Source: Chloroflexota bacterium
GTDB taxonomy: Bacteria; Chloroflexota; Dehalococcoidia; DSTF01; JACRBR01
Length of the DNA stretch: 23,594 nucleotides
Assembly: GCA_016213125.1 (NCBI GenBank)
Contig: JACRBR010000227.1
Location: forward strand, 1 to 23,594
Reading direction: 5' to 3'
In this document: piece after piece, positions 6,404 to 15,100 of the stretch
Layout of the letters: every line of letters starts with the position of its first letter
How positions within the stretch are numbered: position 1 is the first letter of the stretch
The notes under the pieces: model-generated
Told to the model about the DNA's origin: nothing
Databases searched by the model: none
The model's input: only the letters and a program-made list of their open reading frames with translations
Program-made: the position numbers and the translations under genes

Positions 6404-9400
6404 CTACTCGTAGCGGAGGGCGTCCGCGACGGGGACCCGGGCGGCGCTGCGGCTGGGCAGCCAGGTCATCAGGAGCGAGAACGCGAAGGCGACGGCGGTG
6501 AATGCGATCACTTCCGTCCAGGGCATCACGAACTGGATGCCCTCATCGGCGAACTGGCCTGTGGTGAAGAGGTTACGCGCGACGATGACGCCGCCAACCA
6601 CACCGGAGAGGATGCCCATCAGCGCGATGAAGCTGGACTCCAGGACGAAGGTGAGGGCGACCGTGCCGCTCTGGTATCCGATGGCCCGCAGCATGCCGAT
6701 CTGCTGGCGGCGCTCGACGACGGAGCGGAAGGCGATGACGCCAAGTGCGGTGATGCCGACGAACAGGCCGAGGGCCATGAAGCCCTGGAACATGCGGGTG
6801 AAGGCGCGGTCCTGCGCGGCCGAGTCGTTGATCAGCTTGCGGATGGAGTCGGCCTGGACACCCTGGGTGCTGAGGGCCGCCTCGATCTCGCGGGCCGCGG
6901 TCTTCGGGGTGACGCCGTCCTGCAGACGGATGTAAGTGCGCTGGTAGTCGGGTGCGCCGAAGACTCGCGTGTAGGGCGTCTCGTTGACGTACACGCCGGC
7001 GCCGACCTCGGCATTGAGCTTGCTGGCGAGGACGCCGATGACGGTGACGGTCTCGCGCGCATCGGTGACGGGGTTGCGGACGATCACGTCGAAGGGCTCG
7101 AACTGGCCGTCGCTGACCTTCGGGCTGAAGGTCATGCCGTACGGGCCCCAGTCGTTGCTGTCGACCAAGGCGAGGTTGGTGCCGGTGCGGACCGCATTGA
7201 AGACGGCGCCGTCATCGGCGTACCCCTTCGCGCGGGCCTCGAGCTTGCTCTCGGACAGGGACAGGAAGTCCGGGGCGGCGGCGATCACGGGGTAGGTGTG
7301 CCATTCGAGGTTCTTCGCTGAGGCGATCCGGACCTGCTGCTCACCAGTGAAGGTGGTGACGCGGCCGGCATCGACGATCTGATCCGCGACCGGGGCGCCG
7401 GCGTCGCGGAGGGCGGCCGGCACATCGGGCACGGGGTTGTTGCGGTTGGCGGTGGCGACGACGTCCCAGCCGCCATCGCCGTCCTGGCCGGTCTGCATGG
7501 CGGTGAAGTTCGCATTGACCGCGCTGAAGGTCACGATGGAGAAGACGATCAGCGAGAACATGGCGATGGTCATGCCGGTGCGGAAGCGGCTGGACAGCGG
7601 GTAGGCGACGCCCATCTTGAGTGCGGGCGCCAGGTGCGGGAAGCGGACGGCGGCGTATGCGGTAGCTGCGACCAGACCGAGCAGACCCGCGAACAGGTAC
7701 ATGAGCTGCCCCACGCCGTCGCCCGTGTCGCCGAGGACAACGCCGACGGCGACGCTGGCGACGGTGGCGGCGCCGGTGAGCGCGGGGACCGCGTAGCGGG
7801 CACCAGTGCGGCGCTGGAAAAGCGTGGTGAGCAGGCGGGCGTTGAAGACGATGATCAGCGTGAAGGCGATCACGACCATGACGCCGGACAAGGGGAACAT
7901 CTCGATATCGCCCTTGAGCTCCGCGCCGAGGACTTTCTCGGCGATATTGAAGGGGAGGAGCCAGTAGGCGGCGAGGTAGGCGCCGAGCACGGTCCAGGTG
8001 AAGCGGCCGTTGAGGCGGTAGTAGGCGGCGAGCATGGCCAGGCACAGCGGGATGATCGAGAAGCCGAACGCGGCCAGGAACTCGCTGCCGCTGCCGCCAC
8101 CGCCGGCACCCAGGATGGCGAGCACCCCGACAGCGATGCCAACCGGGGCAAGGATCCAGGCCCACGCGAGGCCGAAGCCCTTGCGGAAGAGGAACCAGAC
8201 GCCAAGCGGGGGGACGATCATCGACGGGATGCCGATGGCCACCCACTTCCAGCTGGTCTTGCGGCGGGGCTGGCGCTTGCCGTCTTCCTCGATGCCGCGG
8301 ATGGCGGAGACGATGTTGACGGCGCTGACCTTCATCGAAGCGATGACCACGGTGAGGAAAGTGAGCGAAACGCCGAGGCAGTAGCTGATGATGAGCGAGC
8401 GCGCCGTGACGTGCGCAGTGAGGAACTCGAAGTCCTCGCCGCCGGACATGCGCAGGAAGCCGATCACGAGACCGATCGCGGCAGCGACGCCGAACGCGGC
8501 GCCCACAGCCCCGGCGATGATGTTGTAGGCCATGCCTTCGGAGACGAAGGACTGGACCAGGTTGGAACGCTGGGCGCCGACCGCGCGGGCCATGCCCATC
8601 TCGGCTTTCCGCTCGGCGGCGAGCATCACGAAGATCATGAAGATGAGCATGACGCCGGCGGCGATGGAGAAGAGGCCGAGGATGAGGAAAAAGGTCGTGA
8701 ACATGTTGCCGAACTGCTCGGCCTCATCAATCGAGTCCTGCTTCACGGCGTCGATCTTGATCTCGCGGCCGTCGACACCGAGTGCGGCGCGGCCTTCCTG
8801 GCCCTGGACGTAGGGCTCGAGACGGGCGGCGGCTTCGGCCGAGCGGCCCACGCTTGAGCGGACATCGCCCTTGAGGGCGACGGTGATCACGTTTACCTGG
8901 CCGGGGTGGCCGGTGAGCGTTTGGACGGACGAAAGCAGCATGGCGCCGCTGCCGTTGCCGGCGCTGTCGAAGTTGCCGCGATCGCCCGCGGCGAACTCGT
9001 CTTTCACGATGCCGGCGACGGTGACCTGGGCGGAGGCACCATTCACGAAGACGGTGAGGGTGTCGCCGACGCTCGCGTCGAGCTCGTCGGCGGCCTTCTT
9101 GCCCAGCAGGATGTCGTGCTCGCCGAGCGACGCGAGATCGGCTGCGCCGCCGCCGACTAGGCGCAGGCCGCCGAGGCGGCCGAGGCGCTGCGGGTCAATT
9201 CCGGAGAGCATGATGGACGGCTCGGAGAGCCTGGTGCGCTGGTTGACGACCGGCGCGGGCTCCTGGAGGAAGGGGAGGAAGCCATCGATATCGGGATCGT
9301 CCGCGAACTTCGTCTCGAGCGTCGAGAGGGCGTTTTGCGAGACGTAGACCGAGTCCGAGGCCTGGTTGGCGTCTTCACCCTGGAAGTTGACCGAGAGGTC

Positions 9401-9673
9401 GGACCGTTGCAGGACGTCGTACGCAACCTTTGTGATGGAGTAGTCGATGGTGTCGCCTGTGGTGAACGAGGCGGTCGTGATCAATGTGGCGAGCATGAGA
9501 CCGACGACGACGAGGCCAGTCTGCAGGCCGCGGCGGGGAAGGTTGCGGAGGCCCATCTTGAACATCGTTCGGTTGGTGAAGAAGATGAACCCCACACCGG
9601 CCACGGCCACTGCGAAGATGGCCACGAGGGCGTACATGATGGCGTCCATGGGGATGCCGAATAGCTCCTTCAT
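6404..9673 (-). CDS. ABC transporter permease, two-module FtsX/MacB type
   Basis: The product is 1089 aa, far longer than a single MacB/FtsX permease. The first module has TM helices near 11-33 and 50-68, a periplasmic MacB_PCD-like region (about 72-320), and an FtsX domain (about 325-462) with the coupling segment ERKAEMGMARAVGAQRSN (354-371). A middle block (about 475-680) contains seven or so hydrophobic helices. The second module begins with RTGMTIAMFSLIVFSIVTF (698-716), has a second periplasmic region (720-955) and a second FtsX domain (960-1075) with ERRQQIGMLRAIGYQSG (987-1003). Such proteins work with a MacB-like ATPase to move lipids, peptides or drugs out or to drive envelope processes by mechanotransmission. 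It starts with ATG 9673, overlapping the ATPase stop (ATGA). Confidence 0.9.
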   Translation of the reverse strand: MKELFGIPMDAIMYALVAIFAVAVAGVGFIFFTNRTMFKMGLRNLPRRGLQTGLVVVGLMLATLITTASFTTGDTIDYSITKVAYDVLQRSDLSVNFQGEDANQASDSVYVSQNALSTLETKFADDPDIDGFLPFLQEPAPVVNQRTRLSEPSIMLSGIDPQRLGRLGGLRLVGGGAADLASLGEHDILLGKKAADELDASVGDTLTVFVNGASAQVTVAGIVKDEFAAGDRGNFDSAGNGSGAMLLSSVQTLTGHPGQVNVITVALKGDVRSSVGRSAEAAARLEPYVQGQEGRAALGVDGREIKIDAVKQDSIDEAEQFGNMFTTFFLILGLFSIAAGVMLIFMIFVMLAAERKAEMGMARAVGAQRSNLVQSFVSEGMAYNIIAGAVGAAFGVAAAIGLVIGFLRMSGGEDFEFLTAHVTARSLIISYCLGVSLTFLTVVIASMKVSAVNIVSAIRGIEEDGKRQPRRKTSWKWVAIGIPSMIVPPLGVWFLFRKGFGLAWAWILAPVGIAVGVLAILGAGGGGSGSEFLAAFGFSIIPLCLAMLAAYYRLNGRFTWTVLGAYLAAYWLLPFNIAEKVLGAELKGDIEMFPLSGVMVVIAFTLIIVFNARLLTTLFQRRTGARYAVPALTGAATVASVAVGVVLGDTGDGVGQLMYLFAGLLGLVAATAYAAVRFPHLAPALKMGVAYPLSSRFRTGMTIAMFSLIVFSIVTFSAVNANFTAMQTGQDGDGGWDVVATANRNNPVPDVPAALRDAGAPVADQIVDAGRVTTFTGEQQVRIASAKNLEWHTYPVIAAAPDFLSLSESKLEARAKGYADDGAVFNAVRTGTNLALVDSNDWGPYGMTFSPKVSDGQFEPFDVIVRNPVTDARETVTVIGVLASKLNAEVGAGVYVNETPYTRVFGAPDYQRTYIRLQDGVTPKTAAREIEAALSTQGVQADSIRKLINDSAAQDRAFTRMFQGFMALGLFVGITALGVIAFRSVVERRQQIGMLRAIGYQSGTVALTFVLESSFIALMGILSGVVGGVIVARNLFTTGQFADEGIQFVMPWTEVIAFTAVAFAFSLLMTWLPSRSAARVPVADALRYE

Positions 9674-10440
9674 GCCGCACGCTCCTCGCTGACGATGAGG
9701 CCGTCGCTCATGTGGACCGTGCGGTGGCAGCGCCTGCCGACACCGGGGTCGTGGGTGACGATGACAAAGGTCTGGTGGTTGTCGCGATTCAGGGTCTCCA
9801 TCAGCGTCATGACGTCGTCGGCGGTCTTCGAATCGAGGGCGCCGGTGGGCTCGTCGGCCCAGATAATCGCCGGATTGTTGACGAGCGAGCGGGCAATGGT
9901 GACGCGCTGGCGCTGGCCTCCCGAAAGCTGAGCGGGGCGGCTGTCCGCCTTGTCGGCGAGGCCGACACGCTCGAGGGCGGCGATGGCCTTGCGGCGGGCA
10001 TCGCCGGCGTTCACGCCAGAGACGACGAGCGGGAGCTCGACGTTCTCGACGGCGGAGAGCACTGGCAGCAGGTTGTAGGTCTGGAAGATGAAGCCCATGT
10101 TCTGGGCGCGGTAGGAGGTCTTCTGCCTGTCGTTCAGGGTCGCCAGGTCGGTGCCGGCGATGCTGACGGTGCCGGCGTCGATCACATCGAGGCCGGACAT
10201 GCAGTTGAGCAGGGTGGTCTTACCACAGCCCGACGCGCCCATGATTGCGACCGTCTCGCCGCGCTGGACCTGGAGTGACACACCGCGGAGGGCCTGCACC
10301 TCGACGCCACCGCTGCTGTAGGTCTTCACGACGCTGTCGAGATCGATGATGGAGCCGGCGGCTTCGGCCACGCGGGTCGCCTCGAGGACGACGGTGCGAG
10401 CGCGGGCCTGGTCCTTTCTGAGTGAGAATGCGAGTGCCAT
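9670..10440 (-). CDS. ABC transporter ATP-binding protein, MacB/LolD type
   Basis: The product is 256 aa from ATG 10440. An upstream AAAGGAG (10458-10452) is 11 bases away, a little far; GTG 10371 is an alternative that gives a more usual N-terminus, because 30 extra residues precede IIDLDSVVKTY. All ATPase motifs are intact: Walker A GASGCGKT (68-75), Q-loop Gln120 in FIFQTYNLLP, signature LSGGQRQR (172-179), Walker B IIWADEP with Asp196 and Glu197, D-loop ALDS, and H-loop His230. The segment YNLLPVLSAVENVELPL is typical of the MacB/LolD/FtsE exporter group. It is the partner of the following permease, with which it shares an ATGA overlap. A receiver-domain gene lies 83 bases upstream on the same strand. 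Confidence 0.92.
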   Translation of the reverse strand: MALAFSLRKDQARARTVVLEATRVAEAAGSIIDLDSVVKTYSSGGVEVQALRGVSLQVQRGETVAIMGASGCGKTTLLNCMSGLDVIDAGTVSIAGTDLATLNDRQKTSYRAQNMGFIFQTYNLLPVLSAVENVELPLVVSGVNAGDARRKAIAALERVGLADKADSRPAQLSGGQRQRVTIARSLVNNPAIIWADEPTGALDSKTADDVMTLMETLNRDNHQTFVIVTHDPGVGRRCHRTVHMSDGLIVSEERAA

Positions 10441-10523
10441 ATCTTCAAACGCTCCTTTGATGTGGCTGTGGTTTCGGTGTCCTTCCCCATCTGCGGCCCG
10501 CGCTCCGCGCGTGTGGTGTGCGG

Positions 10524-10916
10524 TCACGGGGCGTCCTCGATGCCTCTGTTCGCGGCGGCGCGGATCGCATCCGTGAGCACGCGGTCGATCTGGTGCTTGG
10601 CGACGAAGTCGACGGCCCCGGCAGCTCGAGCCCGGTCGCGGGTATCGAGGTCGTCGTGCAGGCTGAGCATGACGACGGCGGGTGCGGGCGCGAGTCCGGC
10701 GAGGTGGCTGGTGGCGGTGATGCCGTCCATGACGGGCATCTCGACATCCATGAGGACGACATCGGGGCGGGTGCGGGCTGCGGCCTCGAGAGCGCTGCCT
10801 CCGTCGGCCGCCTCGGCGACGACGTCGAGGTCAGGCTCCAGACCCAGGCGCATGCGAAGGCCACGGCGGATGCTGGGCTGGTCGTCCACGAGAAGGATGC
10901 GGATGGGCCTATTCAT
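10524..10916 (-). CDS. Receiver-only (CheY-like) response regulator
   Basis: The product is 130 aa from ATG 10916 and contains a single REC domain. The acidic pocket is Asp11/Asp12, the phospho-acceptor is Asp57 in VVLMDVEMP, the switch Ser85 sits in MLSLHDD, and Lys107 sits in FVAKH. No DNA-binding or enzymatic output domain follows. Its N-terminal half is very close to that of the NarL-type regulator at 11468 (shared segments GLRM.LGL, V.EAADG, PDVVLMD, MPVMDGI.AT), so it probably arose from a NarL/LuxR regulator that lost its helix-turn-helix. It precedes the ABC ATPase by 83 bases on the same strand and may be part of that operon. No strong ribosome site is seen before the ATG (an in-frame GTG directly precedes it). 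Confidence 0.82.
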   Translation of the reverse strand: MNRPIRILLVDDQPSIRRGLRMRLGLEPDLDVVAEAADGGSALEAAARTRPDVVLMDVEMPVMDGITATSHLAGLAPAPAVVMLSLHDDLDTRDRARAAGAVDFVAKHQIDRVLTDAIRAAANRGIEDAP

Positions 10917-11001
10917 CACGTTGTCAGTTTCTGCCCTGGAGGGCCGGGTTGAATCGCGCGGAGGGCGGGGGCGGGGGGTGACCTGCGGCCTACCAGCCTC
11001 C

Positions 11002-11017
11002 TCCGCCGATCGGCGGA
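11002..11017. promoter_or_regulatory. 16-bp perfect palindrome, candidate operator
   Basis: TCCGCCGATCGGCGGA is fully self-complementary with no spacer. It lies between the hairpin at 11025-11056 and the start of the receiver gene at 10916, where the promoter of the regulator-ABC operon should be. A dimeric regulator site is plausible. High GC raises the chance of accidental dyads. Confidence 0.35.
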
Positions 11018-11024
11018 CGTGACG

Positions 11025-11056
11025 GAAGACCCGGCGTCGGACGACGCCGGGTCTTC
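11025..11056. terminator. 14-bp perfect hairpin after the zinc-ribbon gene
   Basis: Arms GAAGACCCGGCGTC (11025-11038) and GACGCCGGGTCTTC (11043-11056) pair perfectly around GGAC. It starts 29 bases past the stop of the minus-strand zinc-ribbon gene. No T-tract follows on either strand, so it is a hairpin-only terminator or an RNA-stabilising 3' end rather than a classic one. Confidence 0.55.
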
Positions 11057-11085
11057 GTGCGGGGTTGGGGAAGGCGGATGTGTGA

Positions 11086-11274
11086 TCACGCGGCACGCGG
11101 CTGGCTGGCGGCGGCGGCCGGGCGCAGCCGGGTGAGCGTGAACGAGCGGCTGACAGGGCGGAGACGCACCTCGAGGCCACACTGGAGGCAGGCCATCGTC
11201 AGCCCCTCACGGTCCGAGCGATCTGGCATGAGGTCGCCGCCGCAGCGACGGCAGCCCTTGAGTCGCATTCTCAT
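11086..11274 (-). CDS. Small zinc-ribbon protein, 62 aa
   Basis: The start ATG 11274 is fixed by AAAGAGGAG (11289-11281) 6 bases upstream, one of the best ribosome sites in the window. The 62-aa product carries two CXXC knuckles: CRRC (Cys8, Cys11) and CLQC (Cys29, Cys32), with GGDL after the first. This is the pattern of a zinc ribbon, of a kind I associate with small Chloroflexota-type proteins of the CxxCGGDL...CLQCG form. The C-terminal half is basic (RLRPVSRSFTLTRLRP) and could contact nucleic acid. The function is unknown. It is divergent from the NarL regulator (194 bases between starts), which may share its promoter region. A hairpin follows its stop. Confidence 0.72.
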   Translation of the reverse strand: MRMRLKGCRRCGGDLMPDRSDREGLTMACLQCGLEVRLRPVSRSFTLTRLRPAAAASQPRAA

Positions 11275-11280
11275 CTCGGT

Positions 11281-11286
11281 CTCCTC
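11281..11286 (-). promoter_or_regulatory. Ribosome binding site of the zinc-ribbon gene
   Basis: GAGGAG on the minus strand, 6 bases before ATG 11274, decides the start of a gene that otherwise sits at the end of a longer open frame (to 11784) over the NarL regulator gene. A 7-bp hairpin (GCCGGGC / GCCCGGC, 11298-11316) lies just upstream of it in the presumed leader. Confidence 0.6.
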
Positions 11287-11401
11287 TTTATGTGGCGGCC
11301 GGGCCTCGCGCCCGGCTCTCTGAGGAGATTCTCGCGCGAAGCCGGCCGCGGGGCATCGCACGGAGGGGGGATTGCGGGCTGTGGCGATCGGCGCAGGCGG
11401 T

Positions 11402-11421
11402 CCTCCGCCAAAAGGCGGAGG
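11402..11421. repeat. Short perfect inverted repeat in the divergent promoter region
   Basis: CCTCCGCC (11402-11409) and GGCGGAGG (11414-11421) flank AAAA. It sits between the divergent zinc-ribbon and NarL-regulator genes. It could be an operator or a leader hairpin; with 8-bp arms and an A loop it is not a terminator. Confidence 0.35.
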
Positions 11422-11455
11422 CGGGATTGGGGGGGCAAGGCGACAATTCGAGGAC

Positions 11456-11461
11456 GGAGGA
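11456..11461 (+). promoter_or_regulatory. Ribosome binding site favouring the upstream start of the NarL regulator
   Basis: GGAGGA lies 6 bases before ATG 11468. The family-typical start (ATG 11546, MPIRIIIADDH) has only AGAGGC, which is weaker. This site is why I place the start at 11468, giving a 26-residue N-terminal extension. Confidence 0.5.
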
Positions 11462-11467
11462 ATCGAT

Positions 11468-12184
11468 ATGGGTTCTGCTACGATGTTGGCCGAGAACATA
11501 GCGGCGATCGCGCCGACGCGCAGCCGCAACCAGAGGCTCACGACCATGCCCATCCGGATCATCATCGCGGACGACCACAGCGTGGTGCGACAGGGGCTGC
11601 GCATGTTCCTGGGGCTGGACGACGAGCTGGAGGTGGTGGGGGAAGCGGCGGACGGCGCGGAGGCGGTGAAGCTGGCGCATGAACTGAAGCCAGACGTGGT
11701 GCTTATGGACATGCTGATGCCGGTGATGGACGGGATCGCTGCCACGGCCAAGATCCGGGCCGAACTGCCGGACACCGAGGTCATCGCGCTGACCAGCGTG
11801 CTGGAAGATAACGCCGTGGTCGGGGCGGTGAAGGCGGGAGCGATCGGCTACCTGCTGAAGGACACCCAGGCCGACGAACTGCGGCGGGCGATTAAAGCGG
11901 CGGCGGCGGGGCAGGTGCAGCTTTCGCCGCAGGCGGCGGCGCGGCTGGTGCGGGAGGTGCGGGCGCCTGATAGCCCGCAACAGCTGACGGAGCGTGAGAT
12001 CGACGTGCTGCGGCTGCTTGCTGGAGGAAAGGCCAACAAGGAGATTGCGCGGGCGCTGACGATCGGTGAGAAGACCGTGAAGACGCATGTCAGCAACATC
12101 CTGATGAAGCTGGGCGTGCAAAGCCGAACGCAGGCGGCGCTGTACGCCGCGCAGATCGGGCTGGCGCCGCTCGAGACGGCCTAG
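11468..12184 (+). CDS. NarL/FixJ (LuxR-type) response regulator
   Basis: The product is 238 aa from ATG 11468, or 212 aa from ATG 11546. The receiver domain runs from about 27 to 147 with acidic residues Asp35/Asp36, phospho-acceptor Asp81 in VVLMDMLMP, switch Thr109 in IALTS, and Lys131 in YLLKD. A LuxR-type helix-turn-helix follows (173-232): LTEREIDVLRLLAGGKANKE, then IARAL..GEKTVKTHVSNIL and KLGVQSRTQA. It is a DNA-binding transcription factor activated by phosphorylation. The cognate kinase gene starts 7 bases after its TAG, so the two form a two-component operon. The 26-residue stretch before the receiver is not normal for the family, and a downstream start is the alternative. Confidence 0.93.
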   Translation: MGSATMLAENIAAIAPTRSRNQRLTTMPIRIIIADDHSVVRQGLRMFLGLDDELEVVGEAADGAEAVKLAHELKPDVVLMDMLMPVMDGIAATAKIRAELPDTEVIALTSVLEDNAVVGAVKAGAIGYLLKDTQADELRRAIKAAAAGQVQLSPQAAARLVREVRAPDSPQQLTEREIDVLRLLAGGKANKEIARALTIGEKTVKTHVSNILMKLGVQSRTQAALYAAQIGLAPLETA

Positions 12185-12191
12185 TACCGCG

Positions 12192-15100
12192 GTGCGCCTC
12201 TTTCCGGACAGGCTCGGCCCGAAGCTCAACCTCTTACTGGTGGGGTCTGTCGTGCTGCTTGGCGTGGCGATGGCCGCGCTGATCTTCTTTGGCTTCGAGC
12301 GCACCCAGAGCGAAGCCACTCGCAGCAGCCGCGAGGGACTCGAGGTCGAGGGGAAGCGGAACCTGGGCACGATGACGCAGGTGCAGGCTGCGTTCGGCCA
12401 GTCGCAGATGGAGACGACGGCGGGTTTCGCGCAGCAGGCGGCGCGCTACGTGGTGGACCGATCGGCCGCAGCGCCCGGGGAACCGTTCGACACCAGCCGG
12501 CTGGCCACGCTTCCAAGCGGGATCAGGTACGACGCGACGACGGGCCGGCGTTCGGATTTGCTCATCCCGGCCGGCGCGACCCTGGATGACGCCGCGCTAC
12601 GCACCATCACGGAGTCGGGGGCGCTGGACGAGCTGTTCCCGATCTTGCTCCAGGGCTACAGCAGCGAATCGCGCAGCGCGGACTACGACGCCATCCAGAT
12701 CTACTACCAGACGGTGCACAACGTGACGCGCGTGTACCCGCCGGTTGTGGATGTGGCGGCGCTCCCGGCGGTGGGCGCGGACCAGGTCCTTGCCGAGACG
12801 ATGAAGTACGGGCCGGATGCGAACCCGGAACGGAAGACGATGTGGACGGCGCCGTATGACGATTCTCTTGGCAGAGGGCTGGTGATCACGGCCTACGTGC
12901 CGGTGTACCAGGGCAACGAGTACCTGGGGGTGATCGGCGTCGACCTGTCGCTAGAACGGCTCGTAGACCAGGTCGAGCAGGTGCGCCCGACGGCCAGCGG
13001 CTTCGCCTTCTACATCGATACGGAAGGCAACCTCCTGCCGACAGCCGAGGCGCTAATCGTGCGGGCCGAGATCGACGACCCGCACAACGCCGAGTTTGCG
13101 GAGGTCACAGCGGCGATGAAGGCGGGCCGCGCGGACGTCTTGCAGGCGGAGATCGACGGACGGGAGATGTTCGTCGCGTTCACGCCGATGCGGGGCATCG
13201 GGGGAACGTTCGCGCTGGCGGCTCCCGTCGACGAGATCACGCAGCAGGCGGCGGAGGTGGAGGCCAGCATCGACGAGGGCGGGCGCCGGACGCTGGTCTT
13301 CGCGCTGGCGGCGATGGCGGGCGTCTTCGTGGTGGGGCTGGCGGCGGCAACCTGGCTGAACAGGAAGCTGGTACTGGATCCGGTTTCGGAGATCGTGCGC
13401 GGCACGCGCGCGCTGGCGGCGGGCGACCTGGGCGCGTCCATCCCGGTGCGATCCGACGACGAGCTGGGGGTGCTGGCACAGTCATTCAACACGATGTCGG
13501 GTGTTCTGCGGGAGCGGACGGATGCGCTGCGCGACTCGGAAGCGGAGTTGAGTGCGCTGTTCGCGGCGATGACGGATGTGGTCGCGGTGGTGGACCGCAG
13601 CGGGCGGTTCCTGAACATCGCGCCGACGAGCCAGGCCGAGTACCTGGCTCCCACGCACATGCTGGCCGGCCGGACGGTGTACGAGGTGTACCCGCCAGAG
13701 GACGCGGAGCACCTGATGCGGCCGGTGCTGCGCGCGCTCGAGACCGGACGGCCGCAGAACATCGAGTACCGGACGATGTTCGGCGAGGAGGAACGCTGGT
13801 TCGCGGCGTCGATCTCGCCGCGATCGGCGGACGACGTGGTCGTTGTGTCGCGCGACATCACGGAGCGGCGCGAACAGGAGAAGGAGCTTCGGGAACGGGA
13901 GGAGCAGTACCGGAGCACGTTCGAATCGGCGAACGACGGGCTCATTATCACGAGGCTGGAGGACGGAGGCATCGCGGACGTGAACCCGGCCATGTGCGAG
14001 ATGCACGGGTACACGAAGGAGGAATTCCTGACGCTGCACCCGACGCGGTTCATCCACCCGGACGACCACTACCTGTTCGTCGAGTACATCGCGACGGTGG
14101 CGGAGGGCGGCGAGTACCGGTGCCGGGCCAGGGACATCCGCAAGGATGGATCGATGTTTCACGTGGAGGTACTGGGCACGCCGGTGACGTACAACGGGCG
14201 GCGCCACATCCTGGGCGTGGTGCGCGATATGACCGCGCAGGTGGAGGCGGAACAGATCCTGGAGCGCCGGGTCGAGGAGCGCACGGGCGAGCTATCGGCG
14301 CTGTTGCAGGTTTCGAGCGCGGTGGCCTCGACGCTGGACGCGACACGCGTTGCGCGGGTGATCCTCGACGAGCTGGCGGAGGTTGCGCAATACGATGCAG
14401 CGACCCTGGCCGTGAGGGAGGGCGACTACATGGTCATCCTCGACTCGTGGGGGCCGAACGCGGACGAGGTGGTGAACGGGCCAACCGCGCGATACCCGGC
14501 AAGCGCGGTCCCGCGAGACTTCTGGTCGATGATGGGGAACGGGCGGCCCGTCATCATCGGAGACATCCGAGACGAATCGGTCGACGCCCGCGCCTTCCGC
14601 AAGACGTACAGGGAGTACCTGGAGTTGCGGTCGTTCCGGACGATCCGGTCGTGGATGGCGGTACCTCTCCTTCGACAGGGGCAGGTAGTGGGGGTCCTGA
14701 CGGCCTCGCACGACGAGCCGCACCGGTTCTCGTCGGAGAAGGCCGACCTGCTGGTGGCGGCCGCGAGCCAGGCGGCGGTGGCGATCGAAAACGCGCGGCT
14801 GTTCGAGCAGACGGAGGAGCGGACGCGTGAACTCTCGACGCTGCTGGACGTGTCGACGAACATCGCGTCGAAGCTGACGACGGACGCGATCGTCGACGTG
14901 ATCCTGGAGGAGCTGCGGGCGTTGCTGGATGCGACAGGCGCATCCGTGACGACGCTGGAGGGTCACCGAGCGCTGCACCTTGGCTCCAGCAATCCCGATA
15001 TCCACGCGCTGGTGGGCAGAGGCACGACGTTCTCGATGCGGCGATTCGGGGCGATCTGGGAGAAGCTGGAGCGGCAGGAGCCGGTGCTTATCGCCGATGT

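Noticed and set aside
6335..7321. Plus-strand open frame within the permease gene
   Set aside because: It is the complement of the FtsX permease frame; composition is Gly/Glu/Asp/Ala-rich without a fold signal.
11288..12370. Minus-strand open frames over the NarL regulator
   Set aside because: They are shadows of the regulator gene; only the last part (11086-11274) of one of them is a real gene, with its own ribosome site.
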